In this document: piece after piece, positions 11,452 through 21,960 of the stretch
How positions within the stretch are numbered: the first letter of the stretch is position 1
How the letters are laid out: each line of letters opens with the position of its first letter
Assembly (NCBI RefSeq): GCF_905171765.1
Contig: NC_053390.1
Span: forward strand, 506,512,301 to 506,576,300
Length of the DNA stretch: 64,000 nucleotides
From: Bufo bufo
Lineage: Eukaryota > Chordata > Amphibia > Anura > Bufonidae
Direction: 5' to 3'
The notes under the pieces: model-generated
Told to the model about the DNA's origin: nothing
Databases searched by the model: none
The model's input: only the letters and a program-made list of their open reading frames with translations
Translations under genes and position numbers: made by a program

Positions 11452-12016
11452 GTGAGTAGTCGAAAGAAAATGAGAAGTGTTAAAAAAGGAGATAGATGGA
11501 CAGCTAGATAGACAGACCGATCGATAGATTTGACAGACAGACTATGGACAAATCCATTAACAGAATGCAGGCCCATTAGGCAACATTCAACTGTCAATGG
11601 TGGGTAAGAAGACTGTGGTAATGCGCTTACATTTCTGTCACTACTTAAAGGGGTTTTATAGGAGAGTAATTTAAAGACAAAAGATTAATATTAATTATTT
11701 TCATCCCAACCGGACCCTATTTAAAAAAAATCTTCCTCTGGAAAAGCCCTTTGTGAAGTCATTGTATTTCATTGGCATGGAGTTGCTAAGTAATCGATAC
11801 AAATGAGGAAAACTATTAAAAAGAAAGCATTAGGTTTAAGACCCCTGCTGCAATAAAGATTTCTTACGGTCTAGGTGCACACTCATCAGTAAATCTAGCA
11901 TTGACGGTATGGAGGAAATTCATTTCCTTAGTGGGCATACAGCATGTTTTATTCCACACACTTGCTGATACTATGATTTCTTTCATTCTATTAATCTTAA
12001 TCTTTTCTTCTGTCAG
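11452..12016 (+). other. fbn3: Fibrillin intron
   Basis: GT-AG intron of 565 bp. A short degenerate GATAGATGGACAGC... tetranucleotide tract lies near 11490-11540; nothing else recognised. Confidence 0.8.
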
Positions 12017-12251
12017 ATGAGAATGAGTGCTCCAGCCAGTCAACATGTGGCTCTGCCTCCTGCTATAACACTTTGGGAAGCTTCAAATGCATCTGCCCCT
12101 CAGGCTTTGATTTTGAGTCCTCTTTTGGTGGCTGTCAGGATGTAGATGAGTGCTCAGGTGGTGGTGGAAATCCTTGCAGCTATGGTTGCTCCAATACTGA
12201 TGGTGGCTATCTGTGTGGATGTCCATCTGGATATTTCCGAGCTGGCCAAGG
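12017..12251 (+). CDS. fbn3: Fibrillin exon: the last two cbEGF domains
   Basis: A 235-bp exon encodes two consecutive cbEGF domains without an intron between them: [17 protein letters not shown]... and [17 protein letters not shown]... to FRAGQG. It leaves in phase 2 (GG|G CAC). Two-domain encoding here, unlike the one-exon-one-domain rule upstream, is as I recall for vertebrate fibrillins. [16 protein letters not shown] and FRAGQGHC favour fbn3. Confidence 0.95.
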
Positions 12252-13243
12252 GTGAGAAATTATTTCTTAAAAGTTTAATGGTACCTTTACATGTATTAGT
12301 AATTGGTGATGTTAAAGAGGTATTCCCGTCTGGGACATTTATGCCATATCCTATCTATATGTCATAAAAGTCCCAAATGTTAAAGGGTTTTTCCAGAATA
12401 GCCATGTGACGATGAACATGACATCACAGGCCTGATGAAAAGATTGCAGCTCTTGCCCAAGCACTGCAGCCCCTTCAAACAGCTGATTGGTGGGGATGGG
12501 GGATGTCGAACCTCCAAAGGTTTAATATTGATGGCCTATCCTGAGGATAAGCCATCAGTATCAAAATACTGGAAAACCTCTCTAAGAATTGATTGATAGC
12601 TTGTATCCTTTCATCTGATAACTTCCATCCTTTCATCTGAAGTAAGGGAGGTGAGGTTTCGAGTTAGGTGGTAGTGTGTAAAGGTAGGTGAAAATGGCAT
12701 CATTGCACTGCGCACAATGTAGGGTTGCAAAGTTCATTTATTTCAGTAATGCAACTTAATAGGTGAAACTAATATATGAGATAGACTGATTACAGGCAAA
12801 GAGAGATATTTCAAGCCTTTATTTATTATAATTTGGATGATTATGGCTTACAGCTTATGAAACCCCAAAGTCTAAATTTTGAGGTCCCTTTTGCTCGTCA
12901 GGTGTTATGGATTAATTGACTGACTAGAGTGTGACACTTTGAGCCTAGAATATTGAACCTTTTCACCAAATTCTAATTTTAAGCTGCATTAATGCAATTC
13001 CTTTTAATTAGCATTACTGAAATAAATGGACTTTTGCACAATATTCAAATTTTTTGAGTTTCACCAATTTATTGCTGCTAAAATACCATGCATTATATAT
13101 ACTTGAACCCAAAATATCTTTATTTTCTTTTTTGTACACATCTTTATTAGAAACTAACAGATATTTGCACCTTTCATGTCTATTTTACTTTTGACACTAA
13201 TGAGTGAGATAAGCAGGATTTATATCTTTATATTCTTCTGCAG
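12252..13243 (+). other. fbn3: Fibrillin intron with two interspersed repeats
   Basis: GT-AG intron of 992 bp. About 12380-12590 is an antisense copy of the dispersed 'TTAAAGGGGTTGTCC...GATGACCTATCCTC' family. About 12717-13075 is a repeat with inverted ends (CATTTATTTCAGTAATGC / GCATTACTGAAATAAATG). Confidence 0.7.
12717..13075. repeat. Interspersed repeat with inverted ends
   Basis: Left GCAAAGTTCATTTATTTCAG and right CTGAAATAAATGGACTTTTGC are inverted relative to each other. The interior CAAGCCTTTATTTATTATAA / GATTATGGCTTACAGCTTATG text is one I associate with a repeat seen in fish and frogs, but I cannot name the family securely. Confidence 0.5.
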
Positions 13244-13412
13244 GCACTGTGTATCAGGTCTTGGATTTGGCAAAGGTGGTTACATCCCAGCTCCAATTGA
13301 AGAAGATGAAGACAACATCCTATCCCCAGAGAACTGTTATGAATGCAAGATCAATGGTTATCCAAAGAGAGGAAGGCAGCGGCGCAGTGCTAATGGAACC
13401 TCTGAACATGAG
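13244..13412 (+). CDS. fbn3: Fibrillin exon: unique C-terminal region with furin-type cleavage site
   Basis: A 169-bp exon encodes HCVSGLGFGKGG..., then an acidic linker, SPENCYECKINGYPKRGR and QRRSANGTSEHE. The run R-G-R-Q-R-R followed by S fits the furin consensus, with the scissile bond between 13385 and 13386. Cleavage is required for fibrillin assembly and releases the C-terminal propeptide (asprosin in FBN1). The YECKING cysteine pair and an N-glycosylation sequon (NGT) just after the site are visible. Confidence 0.93.
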
Positions 13413-13965
13413 GTAAGAACAAGCAAAAGATTTAACAGTAATATCAATGCCACCAGAAATCATACAAGTAGTACTGTAATACAGATGCCACAAATTTTAA
13501 GATCTTTTTAAGCTTATGGACAAATTATACTCATTTTTTTAAAAATATTAGTTTAACATATAATTGTAAATACAGGATAACTATCACTTACCCATTTCAT
13601 CATTCAAAGAAGACCTGTCATGTCTGTTTAAAAAAAAAATGCATTCCCCTTAAGATAAAAATTCTGGAGCATCTTCTCTTATAACTCTGCATTGTACCAT
13701 TCCTTTGTTATTTCTCCTGAAAATGTATGGCTAAATTGACAACTGGGTAGCGGTTCCCTTGTCAATGTGGCTTTTCCCTTCATGTTCTCATATTGCCTAG
13801 CCAATGTTCTTGACATTCAGGAGAACAAATCCCCTCATCTTAGATCCTCCAGGTCAGGAGGTGTCTGGCAGATATTACACAAATGTAAACTAGCCAAATA
13901 ATAACTTTAGAAAGGAAAAATGATGCCTCTGTATTTATCCTAAGGAAGATGTTAACTAATTTGCT

Positions 13966-14554
13966 TTAAAGGGTTTCTGTCAGCAGAAAAAGGGGTATTA
14001 ACCTGGCTGACATTAGTGATGTACTAATGTCAGCTGAACATAACTATATTAGTGCCACCTCACTGCGTGCCACCGTTATTGAGAAAAAATTACTTTTATA
14101 ATATGCAAATGAGCCTCTAGGAGCAGGGGGGGCATTGCTCCTTCTCCTAGAGGCTCCGCTCTCCCACCTCTGGCCACGCCCTGCTACACTTGATTGACAG
14201 GGCCAGGCAACGTTGGTCTCCGCTTGCCGACCCTGTCTCCTGTGGAAATCTGGCGCCTGTGCCGTCCCGTTCAGAATTTTACGCAGGCGCAGTGAGTGAA
14301 GCCGGCGAGCTTCCTTCACTTACTGCACCTGTGCCGAATACTGAACGGGACGGCGCAGGCGCCAGATTTCCACAGGAGACAGGGCCGGCAAGCGGACACC
14401 TAGAGGCTCATTTGCATATTATAAAAGTTATTTCTTCTCAATAACGGCATCACGCAGTGAGATGGCACTAATATAGTTATGTTCAGCTGACATTAGTACA
14501 TCATTAATGTCAGCCAGGTTAATAACCATTTTCCTGCTGACAGAAACCCTTTAA
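13966..14554. mobile_element. TTAA-flanked long inverted-repeat MITE (copy B)
   Basis: TTAA at 13966-13969 and 14551-14554, termini AGGGTTTCTGTCAGCAG and CTGCTGACAGAAACCCT. The arms stay complementary through most of the element, including TATGCAAATGAGCCTCTAGG on the left and its complement at 14399-14418, with a GC-rich core. Same family as 6809-7341. Confidence 0.8.
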
Positions 14555-14645
14555 GAAACTACCGGTAATTGTTTGGAACATAAACCTAGTGAAGGGATGG
14601 CTGACAATTTACAGCTAAGCACAATTAGACCTGTTCACGTTTTTA

Positions 14646-15318
14646 TTAAAGGGATTCTCTGGGAATTAAGAAAATGAAAATACTTTAATATTACTTTATT
14701 ATAAATATATTCTCAAATACCTTTTATTACTTATAATGGATCGGTTTGTCTGGGGAGCAATCATTAGGAGAAACAAAATGGCCCCTGTTCCATTAGTTCA
14801 CACAAAATCTGTCCTGATCACACATTAGGACAAGTTACTTTACAACATTTAAGTAAAGAGCTGCCTCTTCCTCCTCCTCTCTGCTCTACTTGTCAGGGAT
14901 TATGATCCTGAATACAGATGATAAGAACTTTAGCCAAATCTCTGGGGAATTTAGGTCATGAGGAGACGAAGTACAGAGAGGACTGATAGGACAGACTGTG
15001 GTAATGTGTTGCTGTGGTAATAGAGACTGTAAACAAGTGCTGCTGCTCATTAGCCACACCTCACCCTCCTCTCATGTCTCCTCATCATCTCCATTCCCAC
15101 AGAGATTCATCTGTATTCAGGATCATGATTCCTGACAAGCAGAGCAAAGAGGAGGATGAGGCAGCACTATGGCTCATTGTGGTGAAGTAACTTGTCCTCA
15201 TGTGTGATTAGGATAGGTTTTGTGTTTACTGATAGGATGGCGGCCATTTTATTTCTCCTAATGATTGCTCCCTAAGACAAAACAAGCCATTCTAAGTAAT
15301 GAAAGGTATTTACGAATA
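14646..15318. mobile_element. Long inverted-repeat element, right end replaced by a Tc1 fragment
   Basis: Starts TTAA at 14646 with AGGGATTCTCTGGG. Left ATTACTTATAATGG...GGGGAGCAATCATTAGGAG is matched by CTCCTAATGATTGCTCCCT...AAGTAATGAAAGGTATT at 15258-15310. The right TTAA end is not seen; the Tc1-like sequence begins at 15319. Confidence 0.6.
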
Positions 15319-15762
15319 CAGTTGCAAGACAAAGTATGTGAACCCTTTGGAATGATATGGATTTCTGCACAAATTGGTCATAAAATGTGATCTGATCTTC
15401 ATCTAAGTCACAACAATAGACCATCACAGTCTGCTTAAACTAATAACACACAAAGAATTAAATGTTACCATGTTTTTATTGAACACACCATGTAAACATT
15501 CACAGTGCAGGTGGAAAATGTATGTGAACCCTTGGATTTAATAACTGGTGGAACCTCCTTTGGCAGCAATAACTTCAACCAAACGTTTCCTGTAGTTGCA
15601 GATCAGACGTGCACAACGATCAGGAGTAATTCTTGACCATTCCTCTTTACAGAACTGTTTCAGTTCAGCAACATTCTTGGGATGTCTGGTGTGAATCGCT
15701 TTCTTGAGGTCATGCCACAGCATCTCAATCGGGTTGAGGTCAGGACTCTGACTGGGCAGACA
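15319..15762 (-). pseudogene. Tc1/mariner fragment: 3' end of transposase and one terminal repeat
   Basis: TA at 15317-15318 is followed by CAGTTGCAAGACAAAGTATG, a Tc1-type terminus. On the minus strand 15723-15538 encodes the C-terminal end of a Tc1 transposase ([16 protein letters not shown] through KRLVEVIAAKGGSTSY). The catalytic core and the other terminal repeat are absent: the sequence stops matching near 15762. It is an inactive 5'-truncated copy. Confidence 0.8.
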
Positions 15763-16110
15763 GATTTATTAATGGTCCTTAAATACTGTGATAAATGTAG
15801 TTAGCAGTTTATCCTTCAGTAAGCGGCTTTACAAAAGTTGCACGTCTTTACGAAAAAGTCGCATAAAATAAGCATGGTCCTTACTGGAGTGAAATTGTGC
15901 AATTTTTTGCGACTTTTTTAAATTGTGCAATAGTAAATCTGTCTAGAGATTCATTTACCTAAGAAAACACTTCCACTTTCATAAAACTGGCGAGCATAGT
16001 GCAGAGCCAATAAAAGTTTAAAATTTTTGTGCAGTTTTAGCAATTGCGCAAAAATTTGCGACTTTTTCACTCCATTATTTTGACTTGAGCTAATGATAAA
16101 TCTGGCCCTA
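15763..16110. repeat. Unclassified AT-rich repeat with 'TTGCGACTTTTT' motifs
   Basis: Recurrent short motifs (TTTTTTGCGACTTTTT, AATTGTGCAA, AATTTGCGACTTTTT) and an ending ATAAATCTGGCCC suggest a degenerate MITE. I cannot find a clean terminal repeat or target duplication. Confidence 0.35.
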
Positions 16111-16123
16111 TGTACCTAACGCT

Positions 16124-16510
16124 ACTTTCACACTCGTGTTTTTTGCGGATCCGTCATGGATCTGTAAAAAGGGTTCCGTTACCATAATATAACCGCATGC
16201 ATCCGTCATGAACGGATCCGTCTGTATTATGTCTTCTATAACCATGTCGGATCCGTCTTGAACACCATTGAAAGTCAATGGGGGACGGATTTGTTTTCTA
16301 TTGTGCCAGAGAAAACGGATCCGTCCCCATTGACTTACATTGTGTTTCAGGACGAATCCATTTGGCTGAGTTTCATCAGGCGGACACCAAAACGCTGAAA
16401 GAAGCGTTTTGGTGTCCGCCTCCAAAGCAGAATGGTGACTGATCGGAGGCAAACTGATGCATTCTGAGGGGATCATTTTCCATTCAGAATGCATTAGGGC
16501 AAAACTGATC
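16124..16510. mobile_element. Harbinger-like MITE fragment
   Basis: Contains 'CTTTCACACTCGTG' and 'GACGGATCCGTC' motifs and two perfect inner hairpins (e.g. GCGGACACCAAAACGC / GCGTTTTGGTGTCCGC near 16380-16420). Left TAACGCTACTTTCACAC looks like a terminus; the right terminus was not found. Confidence 0.45.
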
Positions 16511-16592
16511 CATTTTGGACATACCTCCCCCGTACCAGGACCGCCACTGAAATCTGGGACTGTCCTGCCAGATACTGGAAGGAGGTATGGCT

Positions 16593-16910
16593 TTAGGCTT
16601 CATGCACATGACCATAGCCTGTCTGTGCCTGTATTGTGGCCCGCGAACAGGGGGTCCACAATATACAGGCACCAGCAGTGTGCGCACCGTATCAAGTGAA
16701 TGGGTCTGAAATCCGAAAGATACAGTGTGGTGCGGAATGGAAGCACAGATCGGAAACCTATAGAGTGCATCCATGGGTTTTCTGTCCATGCCTCCGCACT
16801 GCGAAAAAGTACTGTCGGATGCAGATTGCAGACCCCATTTAAGTGAATGGGTTCACGTCTGCAGACAGTGGACACAATGTCGGTGCCTATGCATTGCGCA
16901 TTGCAATGTA
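16593..16910. mobile_element. Harbinger-like MITE, partial
   Basis: Begins TTA then GGCTTCATGCACATGACC, the family's standard terminus. The interior carries the GTGAATGGGTCTG / CAGACCCC-ATTTAAGTGAATGGG pattern. The right end grades into the TA/CA microsatellite tract, so its boundary is unclear. Confidence 0.5.
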
Positions 16911-17000
16911 TATACACACACATATATATTTATATATACGTGTGTGTGTAAATATATGTATATAAATATGTATATATACATATGTGTATGTATATTCATG

Positions 17001-17032
<32 letters not shown>

Positions 17033-17312
17033 AACATAATATGTACACATACTTAGACATAAATACATACACACACATATATACATATCCACATACATAT
17101 ACACTTTTATATATATATATGTATATATATATATATACACACACACACATATATATATATACATACACAGAGATACATATATATACACATATGGTCAGTG
17201 CCCATGCATTGCGGACCGCAATGTATATACACATATAACTATATTAAACGTGTGTATATATTTTGTATATAAATATGTATGTATATATACACACACGTGT
17301 GTGTGTATATAT
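16910..17312. repeat. TA/CA microsatellite tract
   Basis: Compound (TA)n, (ACACAC) and (TATG)n tract of about 400 bp. GTGCCCATGCATTGCGGACCG at about 17198-17218 is a MITE-like island inside it. Frames open across it are repeat artefacts. Confidence 0.9.
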
Positions 17313-17392
17313 ATGTTGCAGGGAAATGATGAAAATGGAGATTTGATCAAATCCCTAAGGGAGATGATCAATTCACGGAAGATGATGTTCCC

Positions 17393-17727
17393 TAAGGCTG
17401 GGTTCACACTTGAGCGTTTTACAGCGCGTTCAAACGCGCTGTAAAACGCTCAACACATGAAAACCAATGCTTCCCTATGGCCCTGGTTCTCACTTGAGCG
17501 TTTTACAGCGCATTTGAACGCGCTGAAAAACGCCCTACGCTCAAACAAGTTCTTGAGCTTCTTTGGGGCGTTTTGACGCGCGTTTGTGGCCATAGGACAC
17601 TGCAGTCAATCACACAAACGCGCGTCAAACGTGCGTTTACTATTGCAAAAAACGTGCATAAAAACGCACGACAAAAACGCGCGTTAAACGCGCATATCAA
17701 ATACGCTCAGGTCTGAACCCAGCCTCA
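17393..17727. mobile_element. Harbinger-like MITE, GCGTTTTACAGCG type
   Basis: Termini GGCTGGGTTCACACTTGAGC and ...GTCTGAACCCAGCC are inverted repeats. Left flank is TAA; the right flank reads TCA, one mismatch from a TWA duplication. Multiple AACGCGCGT repeats in the interior. Confidence 0.6.
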
Positions 17728-18001
17728 AGAAAGTAAGTGATTTGATCATCAAATCCCTTAACTGTTTTAGTGAAAAGTTTAATATTTTTGAAAATATTAT
17801 AATAATATGAAATAATATTGTTTAGATATTAAAAGTATTTATTTAGTAAACCATGCATTAATAAATGTAGAGTAGGTAATACAACACAAATTATCAAAGA
17901 AAGTAAGTGATTTGATCAAATCCCTTAACTGTTTTAGTGAAAAGTTTAATATTTTTGATAATATATTAATAATATGAAATAATATTGTAAGAAATAGGTA
18001 C

Positions 18002-18241
18002 TTAAGCTGATATTTTTTTAGAACAAAAAGGAAATTTTTTGTGAACTTTTAAACATTTTTTGTGAATGTAATTAATAAATAATAATGTTAATTCATTTTT
18101 ATTAAAGCACGTTGTTGATTTGTGGCATCTCGAGTTACAAAGTACGTTACTTTTTTTACAGGCACATCTTTTTGTTTTACATTGTATTTTGGATTGTTCA
18201 CAAGAACACTTCTTAAATCCTTGACCTCCAAATATGATCAA
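18002..18241 (-). pseudogene. Transposase C-terminal CXC (tesmin/TSO1-like) cysteine-rich fragment
   Basis: The minus frame encodes KKCSCEQSKIQCKTKRC followed by ACKKSNVLCNSRCHKSTTC, the spacing of a CXC-type zinc-binding cysteine cluster. Such a cluster caps the C-terminus of several DNA-transposon proteins; I associate it with Ginger/KRBA2-like proteins, but that is from memory and uncertain. The catalytic core is absent. It lies inside the element with 35-bp terminal repeats, and 79 codons remain. Confidence 0.55.
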
Positions 18242-18263
18242 ATCTCAATTTTCATCATTTCCC

Positions 18264-18763
18264 TTAGGCCTCCTGCACACGGCCGTTTTATTTTCCCGTT
18301 TACTGGCCGTTTTTTGCGCTCCGTATACGGTCCGTATATGGAACCATTCATTTCAATGGTTCCGCAAAAAAAACAGAATGTACTCCGTATGCATTCCGTT
18401 TCCGTATTTCCGTTTTTCCGTTCCGTTTTAACATAGAACATGTCCTATTATTGCCCGCAAATAACGTTCCGTGGCTCCATTCAAGTCAATGGGTCCGCAA
18501 AAGAAACGGAACACATACGGAAATGCATCCGTATGTCTTCCGTTTCCGTTCCGTTTTTTGCGGAACCATCTATTGAAAATGTTATGCCCAGCCCAATTTT
18601 ATCTATGTGATTACTGTATACTGTATATGCCATATTGAAAAACGGAACGGAAAAACGGAACAGAAACGGAAACCCAACTGAAACAAAAAATGGAACAACG
18701 GATCCGTGAAAAACGGACCACAAAACACTGAAAAAGCCATACAGTCGTGTGCAATAGGCCTTA
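18264..18763. mobile_element. Harbinger-like MITE
   Basis: TTA at 18264-18266 and 18761-18763. Ends GGCCTCCTGCACACGGCCGT and ...ACAGTCGTGTGCAATAGGCC are inverted repeats. The interior shows GGAACCATTCATTTCAATGG and poly-purine 'CCGTTTCCGT' motifs. Target duplication is perfect. Confidence 0.8.
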
Positions 18764-18802
18764 GTGATTTGATCAAATCTCCATTTTCATCATTTCCCTG
18801 CG

Positions 18803-18804
18803 AC

Positions 18805-18836
<32 letters not shown>

Positions 18837-18901
18837 AAACAACATCACTCTCATTAGATGAAAATAGAAAAAAGATTATTCACCCATGTGGACACGATGT
18901 T

Positions 18902-18946
<45 letters not shown>
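18803..18946. repeat. (TA)n microsatellites flanking CACCCATGTGGACACGATG
   Basis: (TA)n at about 18804-18831 and 18907-18946, with about 75 bp of non-repeat sequence between them. Tract lengths are likely to be assembly-sensitive. Confidence 0.9.
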
Positions 18947-18951
<5 letters not shown>

Positions 18952-19091
18952 AGAAAGCCGGACAGCACTCCAAGTAAAAAACAAATGGTGTTTATTCACC
19001 CATGTGGAAGGCAATGGAAGGTTGCCTTCCACATGGGTGAATAAACACCATTTGTTTTTTACTTGGAGTGCTGTCCGGCTTTCTTCACTAT
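18945..19091. repeat. Perfect 70-bp-arm hairpin
   Basis: Positions 18945-19014 are the exact reverse complement of 19022-19091, with a 7-nt spacer. The text includes GTTTATTCACCCATGTGGAA. A further partial copy (TTATTCACCCATGTGGACAC) lies at 18878-18898. Confidence 0.95.
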
Positions 19092-19296
19092 CATTACGGG
19101 TAAGCAGCGATATCCCTGGACCTAGCACCCGCTTACTCCATTTTGTCCAGTGCCGCCATCGTTTTCCATTTTCTATTTTATATATATATATATATATAAA
19201 ACAGTAGTGATACACCGGCGCTTGCACTGAGTTAAACTGACGCAGCGGTACCGCAACGGTATCGCCACCGTTGGATATCAAATAAATGATGTATGC

Positions 19297-19908
19297 AATA
19301 TATATGTAGGTACTGCGCGACTTGTACTCCCTATTGCTTTCTCAATCAGAATGGCACCATGAAGATACGCAGTGGTTATAACAGGGACTTACAGTTTGGT
19401 TGTGATTTCTTAATCCTAGATGTTCCTCTGTGGGCACTGTTCTTCTGCGTCTTTCCAATTCTCTTCTTTTTTCTTTTTTCTTTTGTTTTTGGTGCCGTCC
19501 GGGATGAGGAAAGGTTTGGGGAGCTGGGCCCTAATAGTAACAACTGTTTTTAATAAAATTGTTTCTTGAGCTTGCCCCGGCCGGTGGCACAGCTCGTGGT
19601 TTAAACCACGAGCTGTGCCACCGGCTGGGGCAAGCTCAAGAAACAATTTTATTAAAAACAGTTGTTACTATTAGGGCCCAGCTCCCCAAACCTTTCCTCA
19701 TCCCGGACGGCACCAAAAACAAAAGAAAAAAGAAAAAAGAAGAGAATTGGAAAGACGCAGAAGAACAGTGCCCACAGAGGAACATCTAGGATTAAGAAAT
19801 CACAACCAAACTGTAAGTCCCTGTTATAACCACTGCGTATCTTCATGGTGCCATTCTGATTGAGAAAGCAATAGGGAGTACAAGTCGCGCAGTACCTACA
19901 TATATATT
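19297..19908. repeat. Near-perfect palindrome, 306-bp arms, no spacer
   Basis: Left arm 19297-19602 and right arm 19603-19908 are reverse complements centred on GTGGTTTAAACCAC. I find a single mismatch (GGCCGGTGG versus CCACCGGCT at about 19580/19625) and no indel. Mirror-image ORFs of 76 and 64 codons result from it. The flanks are (TA)n tracts. See findings: either a very recent inverted duplication or an assembly artefact. Confidence 0.95.
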
Positions 19909-20898
19909 ATATATATATATATATATCATAGTTCCTGGCTAGATGTCCTGCTTTCCCTGTTGGTTGCAAGGGGCGTGGCCTAACAGGACATGTGGGCGTG
20001 GTTTAGAGGGTCGGCTGTGTGTTGGTAGTGCACGGGGGATGGGGATTGACTAAGTAGCTTCTGCAGTAGGGACTCTGAAGGTTTTTATCACAGCCAGCTT
20101 CTGACAGGAATCAGCTGTTTGTAGAGAGGGAACAAGCAGCTGATTCCTGTCACAGTTGGAGCGGGCAGCAGGGACCCGACCACTGACAGGAGCCGACTGC
20201 ACATGCGCATGGACGAGCTTCCTCTCAAGCTCCTCCATGTCGCATGCAGCCATGGACAAACTCAGCTGCAAGGTAGAGCAGGACTAAGGGGGCGTGGCTT
20301 ATAATTGAAAGAAAAGCAGGCAGGTGTGTTTAATGAAGTATATTAGGAACTTCATTTTTTCCCTGCCTGCCACACAGTAGTGGAGAGTATTTAACCCCTT
20401 AAGGACCGGGCTCATTTTCACCTTAAGGACCAGGCCATTTTTTGGAAATCTGACCAGTGTCACTTTAAGTGCTCATAACTTTAAAACGCTTTGACTTACC
20501 CAGGCCGTTCTGAGATTGTTTTTTCGTCACATATTGTACTTCATGTCACTGCTAAAATTGGGTCAAAAAATTTAATTTTTTTGCATAAAAAAATACAATT
20601 TTTACCAAATATTTTGAAAAATTAGCAAATTTCAAACTTTCAGTTTCTCTACTTCTGTAATACATAGTAATACCCCCAAAAATTGTGATTATTTTACATT
20701 CCCCATATGTCTACTTCATGTTTGTAGCATTTTGGGAATGATATTTTATTTTTTGGGGATGTTACAAGGCTTAGAAGTTTAGAAGCAAATTTTGAAATTT
20801 TCAGAAATCTTCAAAATCCCACTTTTTATGGACCAGTTCAGGTTTGAAGTCACTTTGTGAGGCTTAGATAATAGAAACCTCCCAAAAATGACCCCATT

Positions 20899-21960
20899 CT
20901 AGAAACTACACCCCTCAAGGTATTCAAAACTGTTTTTTCAAACTTTATTAACCCTTTAGGTCTTCCACAAGAGTTAATGGCAGATGGAGAAACAATTTTG
21001 AAATTTCTATTTTTTGGAAAATTTTCCAATATAATCAATTTTTTCCAGGAGTAAAACAAGGGTTAACTGCCAAACAACACTCAAAATGGGTTGCCCTGAT
21101 TCTGTAGTTTGCAAAAACACCCCATATGTGGTCGTAAACTACTGTTTGGCCAATCAGTAGCACATAGAAGGAGGGGAACACCATATGGGTTTTGGAAGGC
21201 AGATTTGGCAGGACTGGTTTTGTTTATACCATGTCCCATTTGAAGCCCCCTGTTGCACCCCTAGAATAGAAATTTCAAAAAAGTGACTCCATCTAAGAAA
21301 GTACACCCCTCAAGGTATTCAAAACTGGGTTTACAAACTTTGTTAACCCTTTAGGTGTTCCACAAGAGTTAATGGCAGATGGAGAAACAATTTTGAAATT
21401 TCTATTTTTTGGAAAAGTTTCCAATATAATCAATTTTTTCCAGGAGTAAAACAAGGGTTAACTGCCAAACAACACTCAAAATGGGTTGCCCTGATTCTGT
21501 AGTTTGCAAAAACACCCCATATGTGGTCGTAAACTACTGTTTGGCCGAACGGTAGCACATAGAAGGAGGGGAACGCCATATGGGTTTTGGAAGGCAGATT
21601 TGGCAGGACTGGTTTTGTTTATACCATGTCCCATTTGAAGCCCCCTGTTGCACCCCTAGAATAGAAATTTCAAAAAAGTGACTCCATCTAAGAAAGTACA
21701 CCCCTCAAGGTATTCAAAACTGGGTTTACAAACTTTGTTAACCCTTTAGGTGTTCCACAAGAGTTAATGGCAGATGGAGAAACAATTTTGGAATTTCTAT
21801 TTTTTGGAAAATTTTCCAATATAATCAATTTTTTCCAGGAGTAAAACAAGGGTTAACTGCCAAACAACACTCAAAATGGGTTGCCCTGATTCTGTAGTTT
21901 GCAAAAACACCCCATATGTGGTCGTAAACTACTGTTTGGCTAAACGGCAGGACATAGAAG
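20899..21960. repeat. 395-bp tandem repeat, about 2.7 copies, inside piggyBac
   Basis: The phrase AACCCTTTAGGTSTTCCACA recurs with a period of exactly 395 bp (ACCCTTTAGG at 20951, 21346 and 21741). The copies are nearly identical. The same text appears inverted at about 22150-22260. Confidence 0.92.

Larger units (their letters stand above)
17319..18800. mobile_element. DNA transposon remnant with 35-bp perfect terminal repeats and a CXC-domain ORF
   Basis: The left end at 17319-17353 (CAGGGAAATGATGAAAATGG and onward) is exactly the reverse complement of 18766-18800. Both ends sit against (TA)n tracts. The interior contains two Harbinger-like MITEs (17393-17727, 18264-18763), a tandem pair of an AT-rich 170-bp block starting AAGTGATTTGATCA (about 17732 and 17901), and the cysteine-rich minus-strand ORF at 18002-18241. 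Family uncertain. Confidence 0.6.

Noticed and set aside
16887..17238. Tyr/Ile-rich frames of over 100 codons on both strands
   Set aside because: Products of the TA/CA microsatellite.
19416..19846. Mirror-image ORFs of 64-86 codons as a gene pair
   Set aside because: They are the two arms of one palindrome; no domain and no codon-bias evidence.
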